DNA of 64,000 nucleotides from Mycolicibacterium sp. P1-18 (GCF_008329535.1 NZ_NPKR01000004.1:124001-188000), one strand, 5' to 3'; shown: positions 40,641-50,541, counted from the stretch's first letter. The notes: generated by a model not told the origin, from the letters alone. A program made the numbers and translations.

Positions 40641-40686
40641 CCGCCCCGGACGTCACCCGCTTCGAGACGGGGGACCTCCGGGGCGG
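40641..40686 (-). repeat. Intercistronic RNA hairpin between groES and groEL1
   Basis: CCGCCCCGGA (40641-40650) pairs perfectly with TCCGGGGCGG (40677-40686). Inside it GTC/GAC (40652-40654/40673-40675) and CCCG/CGGG (40656-40659/40668-40671) can also pair, leaving an 8-nt loop. This is a 46-nt long stem-loop in the groES-groEL1 gap. It could be a terminator that lets some read-through, or an RNA processing site. Confidence 0.75.
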
Positions 40687-40698
40687 AATGGGCGATGC

Positions 40699-40998
40699 TT
40701 ACTTGGAGACGACTGCCAGCACGTCACGCGCCGACAGGATCAGGTACTCCTCGTTGTTGTACTTGATCTCGGTGCCGCCGTACTTGCTGTAGATGACGGT
40801 GTCGCCCTCGGAGACGTCCAGGGGGATGCGCTTCTCGCCATCTTCGTCCCAGCGGCCGGGGCCAACTGCGACGACGGTGCCTTCCTGCGGCTTTTCCTTG
40901 GCGGTGTCGGGGATGACCAGACCAGAAGCGGTCGTCGTCTCGGCCTCATTGGCCTGAACGAGGATCTTGTCCTCGAGTGGCTTGATGTTCACGGCCAC
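40699..40998 (-). CDS. groES: Co-chaperonin GroES
   Basis: A 99-residue Cpn10 with the mobile-loop segment [15 protein letters not shown] at 24-38, and the signature YSKYGGTE. It caps GroEL rings. GTG start at 40998 has GGAGGG just upstream. First gene of the groES-groEL1 operon under the CIRCE element located about 150 nt upstream. Confidence 0.97.
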   Translation of the reverse strand: MAVNIKPLEDKILVQANEAETTTASGLVIPDTAKEKPQEGTVVAVGPGRWDEDGEKRIPLDVSEGDTVIYSKYGGTEIKYNNEEYLILSARDVLAVVSK

Positions 40999-41145
40999 GA
41001 TTAGCCCTCCACATTGATAGGGGTGCGATCCGGGACGATTCCCGGACCTTCACGGATTTCCTGCAATTGTCATGTCGATCGGCACGCGTCCTGAACCTCG
41101 ACACCGTCGTCGCGGGAGCCGGAGCGGGGTTTGGCCGCTTGCCAC

Positions 41146-41172
41146 TTAGCACTCTATACACGCGAGTGCCAG
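41146..41172 (-). promoter_or_regulatory. CIRCE element (HrcA operator) of groES
   Basis: TTAGCACTC and GAGTGCCAG are separated by 9 nt, matching the CIRCE form TTAGCACTC-N9-GAGTGCTAA with two mismatches in the right arm. It lies about 150 nt before groES, where HrcA would repress the heat-shock operon. It is read here on the + strand but the element is symmetric. Confidence 0.85.
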
Positions 41173-41267
41173 TACTCAAGGGTGGGTGCGCAGTCGTGTG
41201 GATCTTGATCGCGTGGGGGCCGAAATCGTCCGGTCGCACGCCTGCTCGTGACGACGGTGGGCCCGGC

Positions 41268-42290
41268 TCAGGCGACCTGTCCCCGCACCACCGGCAGACC
41301 GGGATTGGTGGCCGCCGCGAGCGACGACGGCGACGCTCCCGCAGCAATCAGATGGGCGGCGAACGAGGCGATCATCGCGCCGTTGTCGGTGCACAACCGC
41401 GGCCGCGGCACCCGCAGGGTCAAACCCGCCGCCTCGCAACGCTCCTCGGCCAGCTCGCGCAGCCGGGAGTTTGCCGCCACGCCGCCGGCGATCAGAAGCG
41501 TGGACGCACCGAGGGCGTCCGCCGCGCGTACCGCCTTCTTGGTGAGCACGTCGGCCACGGCCTCCTGGAAGCCGGCGGCGACGTCCGCGGTCGCGGCGTC
41601 CGGGTGTGACTCCACGTAGCGCGCGACCGCGGTCTTGAGCCCCGAGAAGCTGAACGCGTAGGGGTCGTCGCGGGGCCCGGTCATGCCGCGGGGGAAGACG
41701 ATCGCGTCGCGGTCGCCCGTGCGGGCCAGTTCGTCGAGCACCCGCCCTCCCGGGTAGCCCAGGCCGAGCAGTCGGGCGATCTTGTCGTAGGCCTCGCCGG
41801 CGGCGTCGTCGACGGTGCTGCCGATCTCCTCGATCGGCTCCCCCAGCGATCGCACGTGCAGCAGGCTGGTGTGTCCGCCGGACACCAGCAGCCCGACGCT
41901 CTCCGGCAGCGGCCCGTGGTCGTAGACGTCGGCGGCGAGGTGTCCGCCCAGGTGGTTGACCGCGTAGAACGGCACCTCCCAGGCGGCCGAATACGCCTTG
42001 GCGGCGGCAACTCCCACCAGCAGTGCGCCGGCGAGGCCGGGACCGATGGTGGCGGCGACGACGTCGGGCCTCGCCACGCCGGCGGTCGCCAGCGCGCGGC
42101 GCATCGTGGGGCCGAGCGCCTCGAGGTGCGCGCGTGACGCGATCTCGGGGACGACGCCGCCGAAGCGGGCGTGTTCGTCGACGCTGGAGGCCACCTCGTC
42201 CGCCAGGAGCGTCACGGTGCCGTCGTCGTCGAGCCGACAGATGCCGACTCCCGTTTCGTCACAGGAGCTTTCGATGGCCAAAACGATCAT
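41268..42290 (-). CDS. tsaD: tRNA N6-adenosine threonylcarbamoyltransferase TsaD
   Basis: A 340-residue Kae1/Qri7-family enzyme that transfers threonylcarbamoyl to A37 of tRNA. The metal ligands His113 and His117 are in NHLGGH; the N-terminal IESSCDETG and the CTDNGAMIA motif near the end are present. Start at 42290 overlaps the rimI stop (ATGA). It completes the t6A set with tsaB and tsaE here, all in one overlapping run. Confidence 0.97.
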   Translation of the reverse strand: MIVLAIESSCDETGVGICRLDDDGTVTLLADEVASSVDEHARFGGVVPEIASRAHLEALGPTMRRALATAGVARPDVVAATIGPGLAGALLVGVAAAKAYSAAWEVPFYAVNHLGGHLAADVYDHGPLPESVGLLVSGGHTSLLHVRSLGEPIEEIGSTVDDAAGEAYDKIARLLGLGYPGGRVLDELARTGDRDAIVFPRGMTGPRDDPYAFSFSGLKTAVARYVESHPDAATADVAAGFQEAVADVLTKKAVRAADALGASTLLIAGGVAANSRLRELAEERCEAAGLTLRVPRPRLCTDNGAMIASFAAHLIAAGASPSSLAAATNPGLPVVRGQVA

Positions 42291-42751
42291 GGCGTGCCCT
42301 CCTCGGCCGGCCGACGCATCGTGTACGCGTCGGCCCCGCTGACGCGGTAGTACCTCTTGCGCAGTCCCACCACGGTGAAGCCGACGCTCTCGTACAGACC
42401 GATCGCGGCGGCGTTGTCGGTCCGCACCTCGAGGAAGACGGTGCCGCCGTCGGCGATGGCGAGCAGCTGGTCGAGCAGCGCGCGGCCGATGCCCCTGCCC
42501 TGGAAGCGGGCGTCGACGCCGATGGTGTGCACCTCGTACTCGAACGGTGGTTTGCGGCCCAGCCGGCTGACGCCCGCGTATCCGACCAGTTCGCCGTCCA
42601 GCCGCGCCGCGACGTAGTGATTGTGGGCGGACTCCAGTTCGCGGATGAACGCCACCGCGGGCCACGGGTCGTCGCCGGGGAACAGCTGGGCCTCCAGGTC
42701 GGCGCAGCGGTCGGCGTCGCCGATCGTCAACGGGCCGTACTCCACGGTCAC
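42287..42751 (-). CDS. rimI: Ribosomal protein S18 N-acetyltransferase RimI
   Basis: A 154-residue GNAT acetyltransferase. The acetyl-CoA loop RFQGRGIG is at 82-89. RimI acetylates the N-terminus of ribosomal protein S18 (and others in mycobacteria). GTG start at 42751 overlaps the tsaB stop (GTGA); its stop overlaps the tsaD start. The tsaB-rimI-tsaD order is the mycobacterial one. Confidence 0.92.
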   Translation of the reverse strand: MTVEYGPLTIGDADRCADLEAQLFPGDDPWPAVAFIRELESAHNHYVAARLDGELVGYAGVSRLGRKPPFEYEVHTIGVDARFQGRGIGRALLDQLLAIADGGTVFLEVRTDNAAAIGLYESVGFTVVGLRKRYYRVSGADAYTMRRPAEEGTP

Positions 42752-43371
42752 GTGCGCGCCTGGGAGGGCTTGGCGTCGGGGCGCCGAAGGTACAGCGGCA
42801 CCAACGGTTCCGGCGGGTTGGCCCAGTCGGCGACGCGCACCAGCCCCGAGGCGGTCGGGACGCTGGGCGGCAGGTGCGTGCCGGTGAAGAGGGCGACGTG
42901 CTCGCGTGATCCGGCCACCGCCGAGACGTCGTCGGGCACGTCGGCGGGGGCGCTCACCGCGGGGCCGTCGACGCGGGCGCCGTCGCGGTAGCGCGCCCAG
43001 TACACCTCGCGCCGCCGGGCGTCGGTGACCACCAGCACGTCGCCTGCGGTGTCCACCCCGATCGCGTCGAGGCTGCACACGCCGTACACCGGCAGGTCGA
43101 GGGCGTGCCCGTAGGCGGCGGCGGTCGCCATGCCCACGCGCAGTCCGGTGAAGGGGCCGGGACCGCAGCCGACGACCACGGCGTCCAGGTCGGCCATCCG
43201 CAGCCCGGCGTCGGCCAAGGCGCCCAACACGTTCGGGGTCAGTTGCTCGGCGTGGGCGCGCGGGTCGACGGTCACCCGCTCGCCGAGGACGTCGACGCCC
43301 GCCGGGGTACGGCGGACCACCCCCGCGGTGACGGCGGGGGTGGCGGTGTCGATCGCCAGGACGACGGTCAT
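42748..43371 (-). CDS. tsaB: tRNA threonylcarbamoyladenosine biosynthesis protein TsaB
   Basis: A 207-residue inactive paralogue of TsaD with the ASKHA fold. The N-terminus [11 protein letters not shown] and the [11 protein letters not shown] block (about 70-80) identify it. It forms the scaffold of the TsaB-TsaD-TsaE complex. Start at 43371 overlaps the tsaE stop (ATGA). Confidence 0.95.
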   Translation of the reverse strand: MTVVLAIDTATPAVTAGVVRRTPAGVDVLGERVTVDPRAHAEQLTPNVLGALADAGLRMADLDAVVVGCGPGPFTGLRVGMATAAAYGHALDLPVYGVCSLDAIGVDTAGDVLVVTDARRREVYWARYRDGARVDGPAVSAPADVPDDVSAVAGSREHVALFTGTHLPPSVPTASGLVRVADWANPPEPLVPLYLRRPDAKPSQART

Positions 43372-43835
43372 CTGCCCGCCCACTTCCAGGTCGCGATCCG
43401 GACGTCGGTGTCGCCGCCGCGTTCGAGTCTGATGTCGAGGTGACGCTCGGACAACCGCTCCGCGAGGCCCTCGCCCCATTCGACGACCACCACGGCGTCG
43501 TCCAGATCGGTGTCCAGGTCCAGGGAATCGAGCTCGGCGAGCAGATCCGCACCGGCATGGTCGAGCAGCCGGTACACGTCGACGTGCACCATGGCGGGAG
43601 CGCCCTCTCGTCGCGCCGGGTGGACCCGTGCCAGCACGAACGTCGGCGAGGTGACCGCGCCCTCGACGTCCATGGCGCGGGCGATTCCCTTGGCCAGCAC
43701 GGTCTTTCCGGCCCCGAGCGGTCCCGACAGCACGACGACGTCGCCGGCGACCAGGTCGGCGCCAAACCGGGCTCCGAACGCCTGGGTCTCCTCCGCGGTC
43801 GGCAACTCCGCGGTGCCCTCGAGTACCTCAGCCAT
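43368..43835 (-). CDS. tsaE: tRNA threonylcarbamoyladenosine biosynthesis ATPase TsaE
   Basis: A 155-residue P-loop ATPase. Walker A GPLGAGKT is at 38-45, and the TSPTF and VYRL segments of the family follow. TsaE regulates the TsaB-TsaD complex. ATG start at 43835 overlaps the preceding hydrolase gene by 8 nt. Confidence 0.95.
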   Translation of the reverse strand: MAEVLEGTAELPTAEETQAFGARFGADLVAGDVVVLSGPLGAGKTVLAKGIARAMDVEGAVTSPTFVLARVHPARREGAPAMVHVDVYRLLDHAGADLLAELDSLDLDTDLDDAVVVVEWGEGLAERLSERHLDIRLERGGDTDVRIATWKWAGR

Positions 43836-44922
43836 GGGTGCGCACCCGTTCCCGCAGCCGGCGCGTCAACGCGACCAGCTTGGACGGCGTCGCCCGCTCG
43901 ACGAGTCGCACCAACGCGTCGTCGACGATCTCCGGTCGTTCCAGTTGGACGAGATGGCCTGCGCCGCCGACGATGACGAGCTCGGACTTCGGCAGCTCGG
44001 CAGCCATGGCCTCGGCGTATTCGTGAGGGGTCAGCAGGTCGTGGTCGCCGCAGACGATCAGCGTCGGCACCTTGGCCAGCACGGGCAGCGCCGCGGTCTC
44101 GTCGTGCACCTCGAGCGCATGCAGGAAGCCCACCAGGGTGGCGATGGGGGTGTCGTGCATCATCCGCTCGGAGAACGCCACGACGCTGCGACTGACCTTC
44201 TCGTCGCCGTAGGACGCCGCCCGCAGCACCGGACCGATCACCGACTTGGCCGCGCCGCGGGTGCGGTGCACCGTCTTGGGTGCGTAGCGCACGGCGAAAC
44301 GGGCGGCTTCGAGGACGGGGTTCTTGAGCACCTCGCCCAGCGGAGACCGCGAAACACCCTCGGCGGCAGACGAAATGAGGGCGACGCCGACGACGCGGCT
44401 GGGGTAGCGCTGCGGAAACTGGCGGGCGTGGGACAACACCGTCATCCCGCCCATGGAGTGCCCGACCAGGACCACCGGTCCGCGGGGCGCCATCACCGCG
44501 AGCACGGTCTCGAGGTCCTGCCCCAGTTGCGGAACGGTGTAGGACTCGGGTGGCGCCTCACCGGACTGGCCGTGCCCGCGCTGGTCGTAGAACACCATGC
44601 GGACCTGTGATCCCCACTGTTCGGTCAGCCGGGCGCGCTGAAAGTAGAACGCCCCCATGCGCAGAGTGAAGCCGTGGGCGAAGACGACCGTCAGCGGCGC
44701 GTCCTCGGGGCCGACCTCCCGGACGGCGAGCGGCACGCCGTCCGACGTCGTCACCACGCAGCCCCGGTCGGCGTCGAGGAGTTCGAAGTCCTCGTCCCGA
44801 TGCGGGTCCACGTCGGAGACGCGACGCGTCAGGGAGCGCGCGACGGTGGTGCCCGCGAGCCCTCCGACGGCGGAGAGGCCGGCGAGACCGGCCAGCCACT
44901 GACCCCTTCGCTTACGGCTCAA
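43828..44922 (-). CDS. Alpha/beta hydrolase inserted between alr and tsaE
   Basis: A 364-residue protein. An N-terminal membrane segment or signal anchor is near 9-28. The nucleophile elbow GHSMGG (154-159, Ser156) and the HGFTLRMG block (oxyanion region) are clear. A TTG start at 44922 is the only plausible start: it overlaps the alr stop as TTGA and leaves a coherent N-terminus. Catalytic Ser, Asp and His (GAGHLV) are complete. Its role next to alanine racemase is unknown. Confidence 0.82.
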   Translation of the reverse strand: MSRKRRGQWLAGLAGLSAVGGLAGTTVARSLTRRVSDVDPHRDEDFELLDADRGCVVTTSDGVPLAVREVGPEDAPLTVVFAHGFTLRMGAFYFQRARLTEQWGSQVRMVFYDQRGHGQSGEAPPESYTVPQLGQDLETVLAVMAPRGPVVLVGHSMGGMTVLSHARQFPQRYPSRVVGVALISSAAEGVSRSPLGEVLKNPVLEAARFAVRYAPKTVHRTRGAAKSVIGPVLRAASYGDEKVSRSVVAFSERMMHDTPIATLVGFLHALEVHDETAALPVLAKVPTLIVCGDHDLLTPHEYAEAMAAELPKSELVIVGGAGHLVQLERPEIVDDALVRLVERATPSKLVALTRRLRERVRTHG

Positions 44923-46088
44923 CGGTGTCCGCCCGGCTCGTCGAGGTAGACCCGCGACACCCGGCCGCGCGGACTGGTGACGACCTCGTAGTTGATGGTG
45001 TCCAGCGTCGTCGCCCAGTCCTGCGTCGTGGGTTCGCCCCCGTCGCCGGGGCCGAACAGCACGGCCTCGTCGCCCTCGGTGACGTCTACCGGTCCGGGTC
45101 CCAGGTCGACCACGAACTGATCCATGCAGATGCGGCCGACGTTCGGGCGCAGGCGCCCGTTGACCAGCACCGACATCCGGCCGCTCAGCCCACGGAAGAC
45201 GCCGTCGGCGTATCCCAGCGGGATCAGCGCGACGGTGGTGTCCGCCTCGGCGACCCACGTGTGGCCGTAGGAGACTCCGTCGCCCGACTTCAGCCGCCGC
45301 ACCTGGGCCACCGGGCACCTCAGCGTCATGGCGGGCCGAAGGCCCATGTCGCCCCTCTCCGGGATCGGCGTCTGGCCGTACACCGCGATGCCGGGCCGCA
45401 CCAGGTCGAAGGCCAGGTCGGGCCGCGTCATGGCCGCCGGGGAATTGGCCAGGTGGTGCACCTCGAACTCGACGCCGGCCTCGCGGGCCTGGGTGCGCAT
45501 CTCCGTGAAGCGCCGGGCCTGCCGGTCGTTGACCGGGCTCGCCGGATCGTCACCGCAGGCCAGGTGCGACATCAGGCCGCGCAGCCGGATCGCCCCGTCG
45601 GAGACCGCGTTGCGCAGCGCCGACAGCAGGGCCGGGAACTCGGCGGCACCGACGCCGTTGCGGCTCAGACCGGTGTCCACCTTGACGGTGACGGTCGCGG
45701 TGCGGCCGGTCCGGCGGGCGGCGTCGAGGACCTCGTCGAGCTGCCGGGTGGACGAGACCCCGACCTGCACGTCGGCCGTCAGCGCGGGCGCGAAGTCGAT
45801 GCCGGGCGCGTGCAGCCAGCACAGCACGGGGGCCGTGACACCGTCGCGCCGCAGGTCCAGCGCCTCGCCGAGGGTCGCGACCCCCAGTTCGGTGGCGCCC
45901 GCCTCGATGGCGGCCCGACCGACGCGCGCGGCGCCGTGGCCGTAGCCGTCGGCCTTGACCACGGCCATCACCTCGGCCGAGCCGGCGAGTTCACGCAGCA
46001 ATCCGACGTTGTGCCGAATCGCGCCGAGGTCCACCACCGCGGTCGGCGTGGCGGTCGTGGTCGGCAGTTCGGTCGGGTGCGCGGTCAT
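44919..46088 (-). CDS. alr: Alanine racemase
   Basis: A 389-residue PLP enzyme supplying D-alanine for peptidoglycan. The PLP lysine Lys45 is in [10 protein letters not shown]; the second catalytic Tyr is in VSYGHTW. The C-terminal beta domain is present. ATG start at 46088, and the stop is shared with the TTG start of the next hydrolase. It is the target of D-cycloserine in mycobacteria. Confidence 0.97.
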   Translation of the reverse strand: MTAHPTELPTTTATPTAVVDLGAIRHNVGLLRELAGSAEVMAVVKADGYGHGAARVGRAAIEAGATELGVATLGEALDLRRDGVTAPVLCWLHAPGIDFAPALTADVQVGVSSTRQLDEVLDAARRTGRTATVTVKVDTGLSRNGVGAAEFPALLSALRNAVSDGAIRLRGLMSHLACGDDPASPVNDRQARRFTEMRTQAREAGVEFEVHHLANSPAAMTRPDLAFDLVRPGIAVYGQTPIPERGDMGLRPAMTLRCPVAQVRRLKSGDGVSYGHTWVAEADTTVALIPLGYADGVFRGLSGRMSVLVNGRLRPNVGRICMDQFVVDLGPGPVDVTEGDEAVLFGPGDGGEPTTQDWATTLDTINYEVVTSPRGRVSRVYLDEPGGHR

Positions 46089-46145
46089 GTCGCCACGATT
46101 GTCTCAGAACGCCCCGTCGGCGTCGCTCGACACCGGCTGCGTGCC

Positions 46146-47528
46146 CTAGTGAGCGAACGGCTGGTCGCCGTCGAAGTGGCCCGCCGGCTTGAGCTCGTCG
46201 AGGCTCTTCAGCACGGTGACGATGTCGTCCTTGAGCGCGCGGGCCAGGTCGGCGGAGAAGCCCTCCCGCACCACGATCCGCAGCACGGTGACGTCGGTCG
46301 CGTCGTCGGGCATCGTGTAGGCGGGCACCTGCCAGCCGTAGGCCCGCAGCGCGTGGGAGACGTCGAATTCCGTGTAGCCGCGGTCGCCCTTGAGCCGGAA
46401 GGCGACGACCGGGATCGCCGAGCCGTCGGCGATGACCTCGAAGTGCTCGCCGTCGCGCAACTGGTCGCCCAGCCACCGCGCTGTCCAGGACAGCGACGTC
46501 ATCACCTGGCTGTAGCCGCTGCGGCCCAACCGCAGGAAGTTGTAGTACTGGCCGATGACCTGGTTGCCTCCCTTGGAGAAGTTCAGCGTGAAGGTCGGCA
46601 TGTCACCGCCTAGGTAGTTGACCCGGAACACCAGCTCCTCGGGCAGGTGTTCGGCGCTGCGCCACACGACGAAACCGATTCCGGGATAGGTCAACCCGTA
46701 CTTGTGCCCGCTGACGTTGATCGACACCACCCTGGGCAGCCGGAAGTCCCAGACGAGGTCGGGGTGCAGGAACGGCACGACGAAGCCGCCGCTCGCCGCG
46801 TCGACGTGCACCGGCACGTCCGCCCCTCCACCGGCCGCCAACTCGTCGAGAGCCGCGCAGATTTCGCCGACCGGCTCGAGCTCGCCGGTGTAGGTGGTTC
46901 CGAGGATGGCGACGACGCCGATCGTGTCCTCGTCGACCGCCGCCAGCACCTGCTCGGGCGTGATGACGTACCGACCCTGCTCCACCGGAAGGTAGACGGG
47001 TTCGACGTCGAAGTACCGGCAGAACTTCTCCCACACCACCTGCACATTGGAGCCGAGCACCAGCTTCGGCGTCCGCGTCTTCCACTCCTTGCCAACCTTC
47101 GCCCGCCACCGCCAGCTCATCGCCAACCCGGCCAACATCACGGCCTCGCTGGAGCCGACCGTCGACGCGCCGATCGCGCTGGCCGGATCGTCGTCGCGCA
47201 AGCCCTCGGCGTGGAACAGGTCCGCCACCATGCAGACGCAGCGCTGTTCGATCGCGGCGGTCGCCGGGTACTCGTCCTTGTCGATCATGTTCTTGTCGAA
47301 CGTCTCGGCCATCAGCTTCTCGGCCTCGGGGTCCATCCACGTCGTGACGAACGTGGCGAGGTTGAGCCGAGAGCTTCCGTCGAGCATCAGCTCGTCGTGG
47401 ATGAACCGATACGCCGCCTCGGCGTCCATGCACTCGTCGGGCATCCGCAGCGCCGGCACGGGCGCCATCGAGAACCGCCCCGTGTACGCCGGTGAGATGG
47501 ATTGAGCCGGCTTGTGCCTGCGCGACAT
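46146..47528 (-). CDS. gadB: Glutamate decarboxylase
   Basis: A 460-residue PLP decarboxylase. The PLP lysine Lys276 is in VSGHKYGL, and Asp243 (HVDAA) contacts the pyridine. It produces GABA from glutamate and consumes a proton, helping acid resistance. No GABA antiporter gene is adjacent. It precedes alr by 57 nt on the same strand. Confidence 0.94.
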   Translation of the reverse strand: MSRRHKPAQSISPAYTGRFSMAPVPALRMPDECMDAEAAYRFIHDELMLDGSSRLNLATFVTTWMDPEAEKLMAETFDKNMIDKDEYPATAAIEQRCVCMVADLFHAEGLRDDDPASAIGASTVGSSEAVMLAGLAMSWRWRAKVGKEWKTRTPKLVLGSNVQVVWEKFCRYFDVEPVYLPVEQGRYVITPEQVLAAVDEDTIGVVAILGTTYTGELEPVGEICAALDELAAGGGADVPVHVDAASGGFVVPFLHPDLVWDFRLPRVVSINVSGHKYGLTYPGIGFVVWRSAEHLPEELVFRVNYLGGDMPTFTLNFSKGGNQVIGQYYNFLRLGRSGYSQVMTSLSWTARWLGDQLRDGEHFEVIADGSAIPVVAFRLKGDRGYTEFDVSHALRAYGWQVPAYTMPDDATDVTVLRIVVREGFSADLARALKDDIVTVLKSLDELKPAGHFDGDQPFAH

Positions 47529-47537
47529 GAAGTGTCC

Positions 47538-48965
47538 TTACTGGAGGTTGGCGATCGACGAACGGATGTGGGCGAGGATTCCCGACGCCGAGGTGGGTGC
47601 CGGTCGCGGTCCGGGGCTCTCGGCCGACAGGCCTGCCGCGCGGGCGTGGACGAACGCGGCCATCGCCGCGGCCTCACCGCCGGGCAGGCCGGCGGCCAGC
47701 AGCGACCCGATGACGCCGGAGAGCACGTCGCCTGAACCGGCGGTCGCCGCCCAGGACTGACCCGCCGGGTTGAGGTAGACGGGCCCGCTGCCGGGTTCGG
47801 CGACGACGGTGACGTTGCCCTTCAGCAGCACGGTCGCGCCGAACCGGTCGGCCAACGCGCGCGTGGCCGTCACCCGGTCGTCGCCGGGTGGATGGCCTGC
47901 GAGGCGGGCGAATTCACCGGCGTGGGGCGTCAACACCGTCGGCGCGGTGCGGCCGTGCAGCATGTCCGGATGGGACGACAGCACCGTGAGTGCGTCGGCG
48001 TCGACCACGACCGGCAGGTCGGTGCCGAGTGCGAACCGCAGGGCGCCCTCGCCGGCGTCGTCGGTCCCGATCCCGGGCCCAACCACCCATGCCTGCACGC
48101 GGCCGGCATCCTCGGCCGACGACGTCGCGATCACCTCGGGCCAATGCGAAACCACTTCGGCGTCAGCGGTTCCCGCGTAGCGGACCATGCCCGAGGTGGC
48201 GGCGACGGCCGCACCCGTGCAGAGAATCGCCGCGCCGGGATAGGTGCTGGAGCCGGCCAGCACGCCGGTGACGCCCTGGGTGTACTTGTCGTCGTGCGGG
48301 CCCGGCACCGGCCACCGGGCGGCGACGTCGGCGGCCTCGAGGCTGACCAGGTCGCCGTCGGGCAGGTCGAGGCCGATGTCGACCAGCACGACGCGCCCGC
48401 ACTCGCCGAGGGCGTGCACCGGCTTGCGGCCGCCGAAGGTGACGGTCAGCGCGGCCCGCACGTGGGGTCCGTCGGCCGCACCGGTGTGGACGTCGACCCC
48501 GCTGGGCAGGTCGACCGACACGACGGGGATGCCGGCGTCGTCGACGGCGGCGAAGACGGCCTCGGCGTCGGGGCGCAGCGGCCCACTCGCGGAGATGCCG
48601 ACGACGCCGTCGACCACCAGATCCGTTGTCGGCGGCACGCTTTGGACCAGCTGGCCGCCGGAACGCGTGAAGGCGGCGAGCGAGCCGCGGTGCACGCGCT
48701 CGGGGTTGAGGACGACGGCCGAGGCGGACACCCCGCGCCGTCGCAGGAACGTCGCGGCCCAGAGCGCGTCGCCGCCGTTGTCGCCGGATCCGACGACCGC
48801 GCAGACGTGCCGCCCGGCGACCCCGCCCGTGCGCGACCGCAGTTCTGCCGTGATGACGCCGGCGAGGCCGAACGCGGCCCGGCGCATCAGGGCGCCGTCG
48901 GGCAGGCTGGCCAAGAGCGGTGCTTCTGCGTGACGTATGGCGTCCGCGCCGTAGTAGTGCCGCAC
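47538..48965 (-). CDS. nnr: Bifunctional NAD(P)H-hydrate repair enzyme (epimerase/dehydratase)
   Basis: A 475-residue fusion of NnrE (about 1-215, with GSGDNGGD near 57) and NnrD (about 216-475, with the ADP/ATP-binding GSGDVLSG). It repairs hydrated NAD(P)H formed by GAPDH or heat. The GTG at 48965 (VRHYYGAD) is used because it matches the family length; the ones upstream at 48974 and 49010 are less likely. 9 nt before gadB, hence probably one operon. Confidence 0.94.
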   Translation of the reverse strand: MRHYYGADAIRHAEAPLLASLPDGALMRRAAFGLAGVITAELRSRTGGVAGRHVCAVVGSGDNGGDALWAATFLRRRGVSASAVVLNPERVHRGSLAAFTRSGGQLVQSVPPTTDLVVDGVVGISASGPLRPDAEAVFAAVDDAGIPVVSVDLPSGVDVHTGAADGPHVRAALTVTFGGRKPVHALGECGRVVLVDIGLDLPDGDLVSLEAADVAARWPVPGPHDDKYTQGVTGVLAGSSTYPGAAILCTGAAVAATSGMVRYAGTADAEVVSHWPEVIATSSAEDAGRVQAWVVGPGIGTDDAGEGALRFALGTDLPVVVDADALTVLSSHPDMLHGRTAPTVLTPHAGEFARLAGHPPGDDRVTATRALADRFGATVLLKGNVTVVAEPGSGPVYLNPAGQSWAATAGSGDVLSGVIGSLLAAGLPGGEAAAMAAFVHARAAGLSAESPGPRPAPTSASGILAHIRSSIANLQ

Positions 48966-49031
48966 CCAGCCCACGTTACGTCGTGAGCCTCGACGGGCAC
49001 CGGCCAACACGTCGAGGCCGCGGTCCCGCCC

Positions 49032-49787
49032 CTACTCCATGCCGGTGCGGCCGGGGGTCCAGAAGGGCTTGGTGACGATCTGGCGTCGATCCCAGCCGCG
49101 TTCGTCGGTCAGGATTCTGCGAAGGCGCTGAATGGTGCGGGCCTCACCGGCCAGGTAGGCCGCCCCGGGCCGGTCGGGCAGCTCGAGGGCGCGCAGCGCG
49201 TCGGCCAGCACCGTCGAGTCGGCCGCCGGGTCGGTGCGGTGGACGTGGGTCAGGCGGTGGGCCAGCGGCAACGGCGTCGCACCGGGCTCGCCCTCGACCA
49301 CGCCGTGAACCTTCGCCCCGGCGGGCAGCGCGCGCAGCATCGCGGCGAACGCGACCGACGCCGTCTCCTCCCCGACGAAGAGGTGGTAGGGCGCGTCCTG
49401 GCGGACCACGAGATTGCCTTGCGGACGGGTGACGTTCACCTGGTCTCCGACCGAAACCGTTGCGGCCCAGCGCTTGGCGGGGGTGTCGGCCGTGCCGTGG
49501 TCGAACATCACGATGTCGAGCGTGCCCGCGTCGGGGTCCGCCCGATGGATCGAATAGGTGCGCAGGGTGTCCCGCGGGCGCAGTCGCACCATCGATTCGC
49601 GAAACCCGGTCACCTGCACCCTGACGTGTTGGCCCGGTGTCCAGGTCAGCCCCTTGAGCCGGGGTCCGCGCAGTTGGATCCGCCGCATGGTGGGAGTGGG
49701 TTGGTCGACGACGCCGACGGTGCCCGACAGGAACATCGCGTCGCGCACCGCGGTGAGCAGCGGGACGGCGTTGACGAGGGTGGCCAT
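49032..49787 (-). CDS. Siderophore-interacting-type FAD/NAD(P)H reductase
   Basis: A 251-residue flavoprotein of the SIP/ViuB family. The FAD motif RTYSIH is at 76-81, and the NAD-binding SxxAF and VGEE (LFVGEETA) follow. The family reduces ferric siderophores or other acceptors. Start at 49787 is 4 nt downstream of the O-methyltransferase stop, so the two form one operon behind the dyad at 50481. Confidence 0.83.
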   Translation of the reverse strand: MATLVNAVPLLTAVRDAMFLSGTVGVVDQPTPTMRRIQLRGPRLKGLTWTPGQHVRVQVTGFRESMVRLRPRDTLRTYSIHRADPDAGTLDIVMFDHGTADTPAKRWAATVSVGDQVNVTRPQGNLVVRQDAPYHLFVGEETASVAFAAMLRALPAGAKVHGVVEGEPGATPLPLAHRLTHVHRTDPAADSTVLADALRALELPDRPGAAYLAGEARTIQRLRRILTDERGWDRRQIVTKPFWTPGRTGME

Positions 49788-49791
49788 CGTT

Positions 49792-50469
49792 TCACGCCGT
49801 CCGCACGGACAGTTCGTTGCCGCGACCCGGCTCGAACGGGAGCACGACCGATCGGTAGCCGTTGCGGGGGTCGCGGACGTAGCGCAGGTAGTCGCCGGAG
49901 GCGTTCTCGCCGAGCACCAGCGCGCCGGGACGCAGTCGGGATTCGAGGAGTTGGAGAACCGGCAGGTAGAGGCTGAACGCTCCGTCGAGCAACACCATGT
50001 CCACGGGGTCGACGTCGTCGCGCAGCGTCTCGAGGGCGTCGCCGACACGGACGTCGACGACGTCGGCCAGTCCCGCGGCGGTCAGGTTCTCGGTGGCGCG
50101 TCGCGCCTTGGTGGGCTCCAGCTCGGTGCCGACGAGGTGACCGCCGCCGTTGTCGCGCAGCGCCGCGGCGAGATGGATGGTGGAAACACCGAAGGACGTG
50201 CCGAATTCGACGACGTTCGTGGCCCGGCAGGCCCGCGCGCAGACGTAGAGGAACTGCCCGAATTCAGCCGAGACGTTCAGGTAGTTGTCGGCGAATCCGT
50301 GATAGAGCCCGCGGTAGTCGGCCGCCTCCCTGGCCAGCATCTCGGCCACGGGATCGCGGCCGTCCCAGCCGTCGGCGAACTCCGCCATCAGCGCCCCGTC
50401 GGCGGTCGCGGCCTCGTCGAACATTCGGCTCAACACGTCGGCCACCGGGGCCGATTCGAGAGTGTCCAT
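49792..50469 (-). CDS. Class I SAM-dependent O-methyltransferase
   Basis: A 225-residue protein of the OMT3 (caffeoyl-CoA-like) type. The SAM motif I reads EFGTSFG (88-94). A second acidic block (ELEPTKA) binds the SAM ribose. It is transcribed first of the pair with the flavin reductase. The methyl acceptor is unknown. Confidence 0.85.
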   Translation of the reverse strand: MDTLESAPVADVLSRMFDEAATADGALMAEFADGWDGRDPVAEMLAREAADYRGLYHGFADNYLNVSAEFGQFLYVCARACRATNVVEFGTSFGVSTIHLAAALRDNGGGHLVGTELEPTKARRATENLTAAGLADVVDVRVGDALETLRDDVDPVDMVLLDGAFSLYLPVLQLLESRLRPGALVLGENASGDYLRYVRDPRNGYRSVVLPFEPGRGNELSVRTA

Positions 50470-50480
50470 GCCATCGCCTC

Positions 50481-50508
50481 CTTCAAGTTAGGTAACCCTT
50501 ACTTGAAG
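50481..50508 (-). promoter_or_regulatory. 28-bp near-perfect dyad before the O-methyltransferase/flavin-reductase operon
   Basis: CTTCAAGTTAGG (50481-50492) and CCTTACTTGAAG (50497-50508) are inverted repeats matching at 11 of 12 positions with a TAAC centre. It is 12 nt before the first gene. Read from the minus strand, 14 of 19 positions at 50488-50506 match the IdeR/DtxR iron-box consensus, but the spacing of the best half-sites is short, so iron control is possible, not certain. Confidence 0.6.
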
Positions 50509-50541
50509 CGAGGCTACGCGTTCGGGCGGCCCAGAAGCGGG

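Noticed and set aside
42287..43765. A 492-residue frame spanning rimI, tsaB and part of tsaE
   Set aside because: Upstream of codon 339 it reads tsaB and tsaE in wrong frames; only the rimI part is real.
43828..45318. A longer version of the hydrolase starting inside alr
   Set aside because: The extra N-terminus reads alr in another frame; the TTG start at 44922 gives a coherent protein.
50488..50506. Certain IdeR iron box
   Set aside because: 14 of 19 positions match, but the half-site spacing is short and no other iron genes are adjacent; kept only as a possibility.
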